DNA of 64,000 nt. Source: Leptura quadrifasciata. Lineage: Eukaryota > Arthropoda > Insecta > Coleoptera > Cerambycidae. The translations under genes and the position numbers were made by a program. The notes under the pieces were generated by a model. It searched no databases and had not been told where the DNA came from. It saw only the letters and a program-made list of their open reading frames with translations. The stretch lies in the NCBI GenBank assembly GCA_963675555.1, contig OY776675.1, forward strand, positions 10,254,615 to 10,318,614, written 5' to 3'. Below, in pieces: positions 1 through 10,554 of the stretch; within the stretch, counting starts at the first letter, position 1; each line of letters begins with the position of its first letter.

Positions 1-3000
1 CTAGTTTAGTGTTTGCCACTGTCATTACTTTTTATAATTGTAAATAGGGATCAAAGTCAGCAGCATGACAGGGGTAGAAAAGGCTGAAAAAAATAGATAG
101 AGAGGGATGTCAAAGTTTTCTTTGGACGGAAGAAAAATAATTTTGAAAGTCTGCAAGTAGTATGGGTCGAGTCGAGTAGACAGACATAGCTTGGAAGCTG
201 TAAAAAAAGAAATAGAAGAACTTCCAAAGCTGTTTGGAAGGAAGAAAGTATTGTAAGAGTCAAAAGTGGGGAGAAGAAAAAACAAACATCAAGGGAAAAT
301 ATAAAGAGGAAGATATATCACTGTGAGTCTAGCTAGAGAGTGGTTGTACAGAGATCATTGTCGGCGCGGCGCATTCATGCGTAAGAAGTAGACAATAATA
401 AAGTTTAATAATAATAAGAAAGGCCAAGGTAGACGATTTAGTTCTAATTTTGTGTTTGCTGTGTTATTAGATGTTAAAAATGCCATTGGTATAAATAAAT
501 AGTATATTGTTGTTGGCAGATTTTTCATTGATAATGTATAAGATAGATTAGTGATATTTTGGATTTACTCCCTGGAGTCTTATATGCTCGACAAGAAGTG
601 TTTAAAAAATTATACGTATATGAAATACTTACTAAAATAACACAATAATATATATAGCTTGAACTATTTCTCAAAGGAGGTACAGTTTAAATTATTTTTA
701 CAATTGGGACAAACATTTCTAAATTATTTACGCTTCTTGTATTAGTTCTAATATAATTTAAATGCGGATATTGCCTCTAGTCAGCAGAATTGAGATTGAA
801 TTTAGTATGTCACAAATGGACCTTTTTGCGAATCATGTTAACACCAAGTGTCCAAAGTTTATGTCATGGCGTAATAGACAGACGCCTTTGCTGTGGATGC
901 TTTCATCATAGAAAGGAAAAAGTATTTATAGACTTTTCAAGTTTTTCAATTATCCCACAGCTAAACTCCTTTTATTTGAGCATTTCATAAATATTTGGAC
1001 CTTTTATTGGTCATAACTTTAGGATATAACGATTTTTAAAGGGATTTGTCAGATACCGCTCTAGTTTTAGATCACGTTCGAGGACTAAACAATAATGAAA
1101 TTTCCTTGGAACTCCTCTGTTGCAAATTGGCAATGCTTTTAGCTTTTGTCCTCAGGAAAGAGTGCAAATTCTTTCACTCATACAATTATATAATATCAGT
1201 TCCTCTGGTGAAGGTCTCTAAATTAGAATTTCTAGGATAACTACATCTTCAGGTACAAACAGATGTCAATCTATTTTTTCTTTGCCTTTCTTCTGGATGA
1301 CCGAAATATTTTTGTGGCTAGCACTCTTTTGTATAAACTCTCTCCGAAACTTCAATTCATACACCACTCTTTTAATAACATTTAGAAAAGTTAATATCTC
1401 GTTGGAGGATTAAAAGATTAATGCGGGACTCTGGTATTGACACTCTGTATTTTACGTCTCATACTACTCAACAGCCTCTAAATCTATGGCACATAGAATG
1501 AGAATAAACTGGTTGATATGGTTGTTTTATGGTATTTGCTATCTATTACAAATGACCTCTGCGAGTATTTGATGCTAGTACTAAAGCTGTTATCAGTTCC
1601 AAGAAAAGTATTTAAATTAATATTATCAATAATACCCTTCTCTGAATATAAACTACGTAGATATCATTCGACTGGAAAGTTTGTGAAATATAAAGAAGAC
1701 TTAGTTGCCGAGGAATCAAATATTTCTGAGAACGTTAAAAAAAACTAAAAAGTTTCATTTTAGAAGATGGTTTTGGAGTTCCTAAGCAATTGAAGTTTTA
1801 GGATATTTTTAGTCATTTAAAAATCCCTATTTAGGAATAGAATCGCACTGAAATCAACTTGTCTTAAATTTGTTTTAGATTTCAATCCAAATTCACTTAA
1901 TCTTATTGATCTAGAATATCATTTCAGGAATTTTATCCCAGAATAAGTTTAGAAACGACCCGGTCTGATTACCGCTTTACAAAGTGACGCTTTTCTATGT
2001 AGCTCGGCTGACCAATCCGCCCCCCCCCCCCCACCTTTACCAAGAAATGCCTTATTAATTATAGAAATTAAGAAAGACTTTTTCGATTTGTATATTGCCG
2101 ATATATGAATTTATCTTATATGCCGAAAATATTGATAGTGTAACAAATAAATACATATTTTTAGTTATTTAGTTTCAAACGAATAAAAATATCGCACAAT
2201 GTTAAACTAGCACCTTGAAGGACGATAAATTACGTCATACCTACGCAACTCTGGTTTGCCAATAAAAAGTTCTACCTTATTTCTTCATATAATTAATTTA
2301 CAGCAAGCAAGTAAGGTCACACTTTGTTACAAATTATAAATTTAATCTCTACTATAAATCAAAACATACTTTATGTACTTTTTATGTCTTTACAACTAAT
2401 TAATTCCAAGCAGGCTCATAATTTTCATTTACGATTTCGCTGCACAAGGCACGATATTTAAATATTTTAGAAGCCATTGTTTTATTTGAATTTTATATTG
2501 TTAACGTTTTATATACTCTATATCAACCGTTTCAAACTCCACTTATACGAAGAAAATCTGAAATTGTGTATATGATATCGTCAGCTTTTTCAAGATTATG
2601 CTGACTTTCTCAATAAGTCGGTTTACATCTGAAATATAACAGTTATTATGATGTATTTTGGAAGAAAACAGACATACCAATGATATTGTGAAAGCTCCAA
2701 ACTCTATCTGAAGTACTTGCATTTGGAATGTTGTGGGTAAAGATATTAGTTTACTTAAGCGACGTCCATGGGTTTCCCTGTGTTACTCTGTTCCCTAACG
2801 TAATACCAGCATTATATAGCTGAAGTCACTTCAACTCGCTTGTTACTATACGAATACTTCATAAATAGAACATGGTAGTAGAGAACAACAAGGTACAAGT
2901 TTATTTTAGCAAAATCAAAGAATTAGATAACAAATAAAACAAAAGTAATTACAGTTTTATCATCTAGTAGCCACCCCCTGTAAGGGGAGCTGGGTTACGC

Positions 3001-4250
3001 ACCATTGCCCAAGAAGTTTCTTGTGTCGATTCAAAACCTAACGAACTACTTTTTAAAGTCCTTTACAGTCGTTACCTGTTCTTTGCAATTCGGCATTTCT
3101 CTTTAGTTACTAAGCAATTTAGATAACCATACTTGCTCCCTATTGACTCGACAATTTTCTTGTACTTGGTAGATTTTATAAAAATTATATGTTTCAATCT
3201 AGAGGTATTAATTTCTATGCAAATATAAAATAATAATATTCACTCTCAGAGCCGGTTCTTTTTAATATAGATGAAATTCCAAAAAATTGCACGTATTGTC
3301 GATTTCAGCTCACTGCAGCCTCTTGTATGTGGCATTAACTAGAAACTTTTCACAATAATTTGTAAAACAATATTGTCTCATTCTATTTTCTTACTATTTA
3401 ATCACTTTATTTGACATTACTTTCTTAAAAGTAAAAACAGACACAAATTACGGAAATTAATATATTATATATTGGAATTCTGTTCAAGCGTTATGGATAA
3501 AAGATGTCAGTCAAATAACTTAAAATTGCTTGGTCTTATACTACACATGATGACTATGGGGAACCTCATACAGTGTCATTATCAACGACCATCCATCGAA
3601 TACTTAGAGCAATTGACTGACAAGATTGAGTCTTATTATTTGCCTGTTTATTTGTATTACTACAATTAATTTAGGTTCGCCCGTGGACAAAATTTTAAGC
3701 ACTTGTAATGTAACAAATTATATTATGTCCTGGCAAATATTCACTCTTAGGATCCCATAAGCGCTGTTTCTGCTTAAAATGTGATTATTTATGCGAAAAA
3801 GTGTTTTGTTTAGTTTTAAAAATTCGATCCTAAAATATTTTAAGAAATTGACGAAATCACAAGAAAATTTCTCCAGAGGCCATTTTCAAAGGTTATAAAC
3901 CCATCCTCATAACAGGCTCCTTGCAGAAATTCCGGTAGCGCTACAGAACTTTGTATGAGAAATTTATTTTGGAATCGCACAAAGTAAAAGGAGCAACAGA
4001 AATTTCGTTGCACCCAAAAGATAACAAAAGTTGAATTTCGTTATAGCTGTTAAAGGGAACAATAAAGACTAAAAATGGTAAATAAAATGTGGTTTTCATT
4101 TCAGTTTGTAAAGGGAACGACGAATGCCCGATTTTCGTTACAGTTGCGAAAAGACCAACTCAAAACTAGTTTCGATCGATTTTTATTGTACTTCCAAAAT
4201 TTTCTTTTTTGTTAATTGGATGGAATCTGCGGTAGGTTCTTGATGAAACA
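1..4250. other. Non-genic AT-rich stretch
   Basis: I see no recognisable gene, RT motif or transposase motif here. The open frames are all under 80 codons, AT-driven and match nothing I recognise. The only notable local structure is a short C homopolymer near 2.02 kb. Confidence 0.5.
2020..2032. repeat. Poly-C homopolymer (13 C)
   Basis: An uninterrupted run of 13 C lies in otherwise AT-rich DNA. Length in the assembly may be unreliable. Confidence 0.9.
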
Positions 4251-4255
4251 TATTC

Positions 4256-4437
4256 AATAGAATAATTATAAATATTCAAAAGAATAGTTACAATACGCGC
4301 TTGGTTTATTGTTTCATTAGTTTTTTCAGATTTCTCTGACATGTTTCGGCCTTACGACCATAATCAAAAGAGTCTTAAAAACTGACTACCAAATGCGTAT
4401 TGTAACTATTCTTTTGAATATTTATAATTATTCTATT
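4256..4437. repeat. Perfect 43-bp inverted repeat with 96-nt spacer
   Basis: Bases 4256-4298 are the exact reverse complement of 4395-4437 over 43 positions. This is a long perfect stem for otherwise decayed DNA, so it is either young or kept by gene conversion or function. The spacer holds a degenerate hammerhead-like motif on the minus strand, which suggests the whole is a snap-back remnant of a Penelope-like terminal region. A foldback MITE is the alternative. Confidence 0.9.
4334..4373 (-). ncRNA. Degenerate hammerhead-ribozyme-like motif
   Basis: On the minus strand there is a stem II of GGTC and GGCC closed by a GTAA tetraloop, then GAAA, a self-complementary ACATGT as helix III, and a GTC cleavage-type triplet. 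Stem I could pair CTCT with AGAG. The CTGATGA box reads TTGATTA and is followed by an extra T, so catalytic activity is unlikely. The order of parts matches the short-helix-III hammerheads known from Penelope-like elements. Confidence 0.45.
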
Positions 4438-4899
4438 TTCTTTTTTGTCTCACGTGATTAGAAAGCAACAGCTTGTCAGATTTCGTTGCTGTTCCTAAAA
4501 ACTTCTGTTGAGGAAGATTCTCATGGAACTGGCACGGGTTGAATTTTACGGATATTTGGTGGATTCTACATTATCACATTTTTATCAGAAAATAAAAATT
4601 TATTAAAAAAAAGAATGATGATTAGAGTTATGTCGTTATTACTGTAAAAATATTAGATTAATATTAAGGTGTTAAGCTTCAAAATTTCTCTCAAATAGCA
4701 ATCTAACTCTTGTGGCAACTCTACTTAAAAAAGGCAGTTTATAACCTTTCTAGTGGCATACTTGAATTCACTGAAATAAATTAACTCTATTAGCTTACGA
4801 GACAACCTTTGTAAATAATTTCTTACCGATATCTCGTGTGAATGAACTGTAGCAATTATTTTTCTAAACGTTTTTTCAAAAACAAATAGTTTCGTTTCC

Positions 4900-5190
4900 A
4901 ACTCATGGCTCACTGCTTATATGTTGAGCTGAAACCCAAAAAGTCCCGGGTTCGAATCCTGGCTGAAGTATGAGTGTTTAGTAGCATTTTATGTGTTACC
5001 GGGATGGTAGCTGTAGACTAGACTGCGGTTGTGTGAGGGACAACACAGCGAGTTGCTCTCATCTTATGAGTTCGAGTGTCAGCTGAAGGAATGGGCAGTC
5101 ACAGAGAATGGGGGTTGTACAGTGTATGTATGTCTTGACCGTGGGGTGGGATAGCTCACGTTTAACACCTGAATGTGAGTAAATAAGGCA
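4900..5190 (+). mobile_element. tRNA-derived SINE remnant, possibly dimeric
   Basis: A box-A-like TGGCTCACTGC (4906-4916) is followed 32 bp later by a perfect B box GGTTCGAATCC (4949-4959), which is pol III promoter spacing. A second weaker pair lies downstream, with a B-like GAGTTCGAGTG at 5069. No cloverleaf with a proper anticodon arm forms, so this is a tRNA-derived SINE head, perhaps dimeric, and not a tRNA gene. The 3' end is not defined. Confidence 0.5.
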
Positions 5191-5569
5191 AACTTGACCA
5201 TTAAAAGAAATGCTTCCAACTTTAACGCTTAAAACTAGGTAATTGATATTTCCTATTGACGTCATATTTTTCTTTACTTTTTATGATGTTAGATTTTTAA
5301 AATTAAAATAGTGTATTTTAAAACTCGATTATTAAATTAATTTGTTAAGTATTTGTAGTACAAATGCAGTTGCTTCTAACTTTATTGCTATGAGCCTAAC
5401 TGGAGCTCAAAGAATTTAAATTTAAATAATGATTGAATATGGCAATATAATTCGAACGCACTTTTGTCTGATGATAAAGTGATTAATAATAAGACCTAAA
5501 TTGAGGAAAATAGGTAACTTGTTACCTATCTCGCACACAATTTCGACAATCACTCGAACATTGTACTTA

Positions 5570-5735
5570 AACGCGCTGCTCGTTGCGCGTTCACTAACTA
5601 TATTAGTATCATCAGAAGATGATTAAAACTATAGTAAGCTTAACAAAGCTAATATAAACAAAAGCTTACTTTAGTTTCGATCATCACCTGATGATGCTAA
5701 CATAGCGAAATACGCCTCGAGTAATGCGTATGAGT
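5570..5735. repeat. Palindrome carrying divergent hammerhead-like motifs
   Basis: Arms 5603-5641 and 5662-5700 are imperfect inverted repeats of about 39 bp around a 20-nt loop. Reading outward on the plus strand: CTGATGA (5688-5694), hairpin GCTA-ACA-TAGC, GAAA, then a stem ATACGC/GCGTAT (5710-5731). Reading outward on the minus strand: CTGATGA (5615-5609), hairpin ACTAA/TTAGT, GAA, then stem ACGCGC/GCGCGT. Each side has the order of hammerhead parts with one or two core defects: an extra T and a G at the cleavage position on plus, and a missing core A on minus. Confidence 0.45.
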
Positions 5736-7463
5736 AGGTGTGTTCCTGTTTTAATATTTGTGAAAATCGTCGGAGGTAGCATGCCACCAATGGTTCGAAT
5801 TTCCACTAGCACTACAGGACTAAGTACTTAAGAATTAAGTGTTTCAGGACTAAGAAATCTAAGACCCCAGAATTCGATGATATTCTAACGAAGCAAGATT
5901 AACCCCACACTTCAGTGCCACAGGTGTCATTTTATGGGGATGAGTTGCATATGAGTAGGGAATGTATTACACTGAGAAAAATTTCATCCCTATGAAGTAC
6001 ATAAGCTTAACAATTAAGGCGACGACGATCGACACACAGTTTTGTGAATGGCAATAATATAATAATTAGTACTTTGCAATCCAATAATTGACTTTCCACT
6101 CACATAGTAAAAACTATTGAGGTATTTCGCAGTTCACACACAGCTTAGGTACTCAAGCAAATTGAATCACATTCAGTCAAAGTAAAAGAATAAACAAGAA
6201 GCAAGCAGAACTAAAGCAAGTTACCATTCACAATACAAAAAAATTCAACAAATTTAAATGCCGATGGCCTACTATTGCAAGCAATACGTTCTTAAACAAC
6301 TTCAGAAAGAAGCCGTGGTTACATAAGTTCAAAACTACCGGTCCTCTTTAATCTGGTTTCCGCTAATGTAACAGGTATCAGCGCGAATACAGGCCGTATC
6401 ACCGAATCCTCCGCCATTTGTTAGAAAATAGCTACAACACTACCTGGTTAGAGAATAAAAAATATTTTGATGAAGCCTTTATTAAATGAACCTTGATATT
6501 TAACGGAAGATTTTAGACGTACTCAAGCTTGAAAAAAAAAAGATGTTTGAAATGAAACCTCTTCAAGTATACTCGTAATTCTAATATAAAATTCGTATTC
6601 ATTATACGGAAATATATCAGAAACGCTTAAAAATTTTTTTGTGACAATTCATATGTCGTCCAGTGTTATAAATAAAAATAATTACAGCAAAAAACAATTT
6701 CATAAAGTAATACAAAAAAAAAGGAGAATAATAATATAGAAAAGTTTATCCACCTGTAGGTAATGTATTTTTTTCTGAACAAGTATTTAAAGACTGCATT
6801 TTGAAAATCTCATGTTCAAAAAGAAAAATTTGTCAGGAACAGAAAAAACTACAAAGAATATAGGATAAATCAAAATTGTTCAAAATAAACCCCTTAAAGA
6901 AACAAAGTGAGAGAAATTGATGATATTATTGAAGGGCAAATTAGAAAATTATATCATTGGAACAAAATAATCACTTGTGAAAAATCGCCACTGGATAATC
7001 AAATACTAGTCCTTGAAAAAATTTGAAAGTACTCAAAATGACATAAAGTAAGATTATACAACTCCAAAAACAACTTTCATACAAAAATATAAATCTATCA
7101 TCGTTGATAATCGTGATCTAAACAATAAAAAATAGACTATAACTCATACACCAAAACTGTTTACATACTTCAGCATTAATAATATGTTATGCATATTTGC
7201 ATGTAATATTTGATTATTTATGTTACAATTTAGAGTCTATTTAGTTTAGGTTAGCTGAAAACAGAGCAGCAGATTTTTTATAAGCTTTCAATTGCGTTTA
7301 TTTTACTTTACCTACACTCGTCCCAAGTTAATCCTGTGAATTGAAAGACAAATTTTATTGAATTCGATAATAAAGAATGCAACACAAAATGCATTTCTGT
7401 ATGAAGGATGACTGAATCCAATTGGAGGCTTATGAGAGTCCTATGTAACTGTATAATATTTTC

Positions 7464-7878
7464 ATGGAAGCATTTGAAACGTACGCCCTGGACACCTACG
7501 ACGTCAAACCTAAATATTGGTTTAGATATGTGAACGAGACCTTCATTATCTGGCAGCATGGGTGTGAAGAACTGGAATATTTCAAAACGTACCTTAACAA
7601 CCTTCGCCAAAACATCAAATTTACCTTGAAAATTGAGAAAGATGGTGAGCACCCGTTTCTAGATGTATTCATTCGCATACAAGAAAAATGATGTAACATT
7701 AGGACACAAGGTGTACGGAAAACTAGCACATACCGACAGATATCTAAATGCGCAATCTCACCACCATCCAGCACAGAAGCAGGCCGTTGTCAATATACTG
7801 GTACACAGGTCGAAACAAATGTGCGAAGAAGAACATCTCCAAGAGGAATTCGATTTTGTGATTTCCCCCGAGGAGTGA
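7464..7878 (+). pseudogene. Penelope-like element reverse transcriptase fragment
   Basis: Two overlapping frames (7464-7691 and 7663-7878) encode consecutive parts of a Penelope-like RT. The first has the region around PKYWFRYVNETFIIW and a HPFLDV box. The second has TLGHKVYGK, HTDRYLNA and HHHPAQKQAV. A frameshift separates them near 7680. The catalytic YVDD-type motif reads YVNE, so both key aspartates are lost. No endonuclease domain or terminal repeat is visible nearby. Assignment to Penelope-like RTs rests on the HTDRYL/HHPAQK boxes, which I recognise from that group. Confidence 0.8.
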
Positions 7879-7879
7879 C

Positions 7880-9930
7880 CGTTTTGAATACGCATACTAA
7901 ATTAGAGCAAAATCTATTGGTAATTTAGGCTCTAAGTACAACCACAGACGACAGACAACAGACTTCATCAATAGCTCAAAGTCGACTTTTTACACAATCA
8001 TCATACTTTCCTACATACTAGTAAAAAGCCTATAATAAAAGGTAAATTAAAGAAACCTACAACTCGACCGCGTAAAAAGTGAACCAAGCTTCTCAATCGA
8101 AATTAACACCGAGTGGCAGAGCAGGTATGGTCACTAATTAATCAAATTAATCATATAATATTGCTTGTAAATCCGTTATTTTTTATAGAATCAAAGTAGT
8201 TTTTTCAGTCATTTTAGTTCTCATTTTACACAGTAGGTTTTTACTTTTTAGTATACTTTTTAAAAATATATGAACCTTGACTAAAAGCATTTAAAGTACA
8301 ATGTCTTATGGTAACAGCTTCAAGATGTTAAGGCATCGTCTAGGAATTTTTAAAATATTTCTTAAGAGATCAAATAAGCATGTCGAAAAAAACATGGTTC
8401 TAAGTTATCACAAAACAAACTTAGTTCTTGTTATGTTACCTGTTTCTCTTTGAAAATTTAAAGTAAATATATTTTTATTTACTTATAGATGTAAATACAG
8501 AAATATGTTCTGATCATATTGAAAGGTATATATGTACTTTTATAAAACAGTAAACTACATGAACGTAAATCGGGAATGTTATTTTCCGTTCTACAATCAC
8601 GCAAACAAAGATTGCGTTGGTGTTTTCATATGGCACCGCAATGTTATATATATGATACACTATATTGCAGTGATATTAGCCTGGCTTTTGAAATTGAATT
8701 CTTTAAAGTATATTGGTTTCATATAATATTCAAACACCTTGGGCAAAAATGAATTAATAATAATATTTTTTCAAATAACGAAAAACTCTTAAGGCAGGTA
8801 AACAGAGCAAGTTATTACTCTCGCGATGAAACGGTTACATTTTTAATGTGATAATAGGTTGCAATTTCCAGTAATGCAAATAATTCGGAAAATAACCCAT
8901 CAAATTTTAAATAAAGTGCTGGAACAGATTACCACCAGAAAATATTGACCCTAGTCCTGAAATAGTGGAAAACTGAGAAACTGCAAGACACGTTTTCTTT
9001 ATATTACTTATCATCTTATGCTATTTAAAATTCTTAGTTATTTTTCTTGCAGCTTTATTATTAGTTTTTGCTATCAGGAATGTTGATTATGTGTTTGAAA
9101 CAGCCCTGTTGGAAAAAGACATTATTAATTTCATATAACTTATTTAGTTATAACATCATTATAACTGTAATAATATAATTATTATTGCACAATTATAATT
9201 ATTATTGATATAACTTATTTATTTAACATAAATTTTTTGATAATAATTTGGACAAAAAAATACATAGTATCTGCGTCCACAGATTGTAGGTTTTCAGCTA
9301 ATTTCACCATATTCAATGTTATTCATTAATTTCTTAAAATCAATATTTCGGCTACTAGGAATATAGTACAGTGGATTAGGCCTAATTGAGATACCACTAT
9401 AAACTATAAAAAAACGCGTCGGGAACTCTAACCCTGTGGTGATGAGGAAATGAGTTTATTTTTGAATTAGTTCTAAGTTACTTACATGATGTAGTGTGTT
9501 AAATCTGCAACACAGGAATACCTATAGCAATGTTAGTGGGAACCGAGTTTAATGCCGTCTCGTCTGATGTACCCTCCATTTTCCGAGCATTGTTAGAATA
9601 CCTTAAATACTATAGTCAGTCATTTTAGTTATAGTCGGTATGTTAAAGTTTATTTCATATTTACATCACTTTCCACCATTTAATCTAAAATTCATATTCG
9701 GTGATGATTATATATAAACAAGCTTTATTCCTTAGGCGTACGTACCTACATGGTATTTTCCGCTTTAAATCTCGAGAACTAGTAATAGTAAGATTTTCAA
9801 TTTTTGGTAGTCTATTGACATATTCACAATAAACACAATTTGAAAGAATTACAGAAATTAATCGATGAAATTCTGAATTACAGAACGATTTAAAAAAAAA
9901 TACGTTTTTCGGAATTTTTCTTGTGTTTTA
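7880..9930. other. Non-genic AT-rich stretch
   Basis: No coding or repeat motif recognised. It contains AT-rich low-complexity patches near 9.13-9.25 kb. Confidence 0.5.
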
Positions 9931-9933
9931 TCT

Positions 9934-9945
9934 TTTGTATCGCCC
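9934..9945. repeat. Target-site duplication, left copy
   Basis: TTTGTATCGCCC occurs here and again at 15295-15306, exactly bounding the LINE that lies between. Twelve identical bases are a normal length for LINE target-primed insertion. Confidence 0.85.
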
Positions 9946-9958
9946 AATCAATCAATCA
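9946..9958 (-). repeat. (GATT)n 3' tail of the LINE
   Basis: The element ends in about three GATT units on the minus strand, directly next to the target-site duplication. Microsatellite tails in place of poly(A) are known in several non-LTR families. Confidence 0.75.
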
Positions 9959-10015
9959 AAATAACTTTATTTATATTACAGAACAAATATCTAACCAGAT
10001 ATCTACCTCGCATTT

Positions 10016-10065
10016 GGCCCTGTAACCAACGCATATTGTTTGTCACGTTGGTGGTAACAGGGTCC
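10016..10065 (-). promoter_or_regulatory. 3'-UTR hairpin of the LINE
   Basis: GGCCCTGTAACCAACG (10016-10031) pairs with 10046-10065, with a short bulge and a 14-nt loop. It lies about 80-110 bp from the 3' end of the element. Structured 3' ends are used by several LINE reverse transcriptases to select their own RNA, so a recognition role is plausible here but inferred only. Confidence 0.6.
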
Positions 10066-10554
10066 AGCGGAGCAGCGCTGGTTCAATTTATAATCTTGTT
10101 GATTGTATCTTGAGTACATTTAGTGATGCATTCAAGACACAATCAACACACTCATTCTCCTATTTACAAATAAAATTTAAAATGAGTAATATAATAATTG
10201 TACACTACTAAGTAGTTGAAAACAGTTAACAATAAAATTTGATGGTATATCACTTATTTAATTTTGTGCTACTGGTGCGGGTACCAAAGCCTATAATGAT
10301 GGATCCCGTTGCAAGATTTCCAATGGCGAGCAGAGTTACTGCTGAATCTTTTGTACTCTATAATTTCTTGTCTAAATATAATTTTGATTTTACGATGCAC
10401 TAGAGATAAATTTATATAACAAACAAAACAAACAAGAACAAATAAAACAAAAATGTACAAACATAAACCAAGAGTAGTAGGAAAGATTTAACAGTTATGA
10501 AATATCAGTACAGATAGGTAGGGGAAGAAGAAGTTATAGTTGGTGAAGGTTTGG

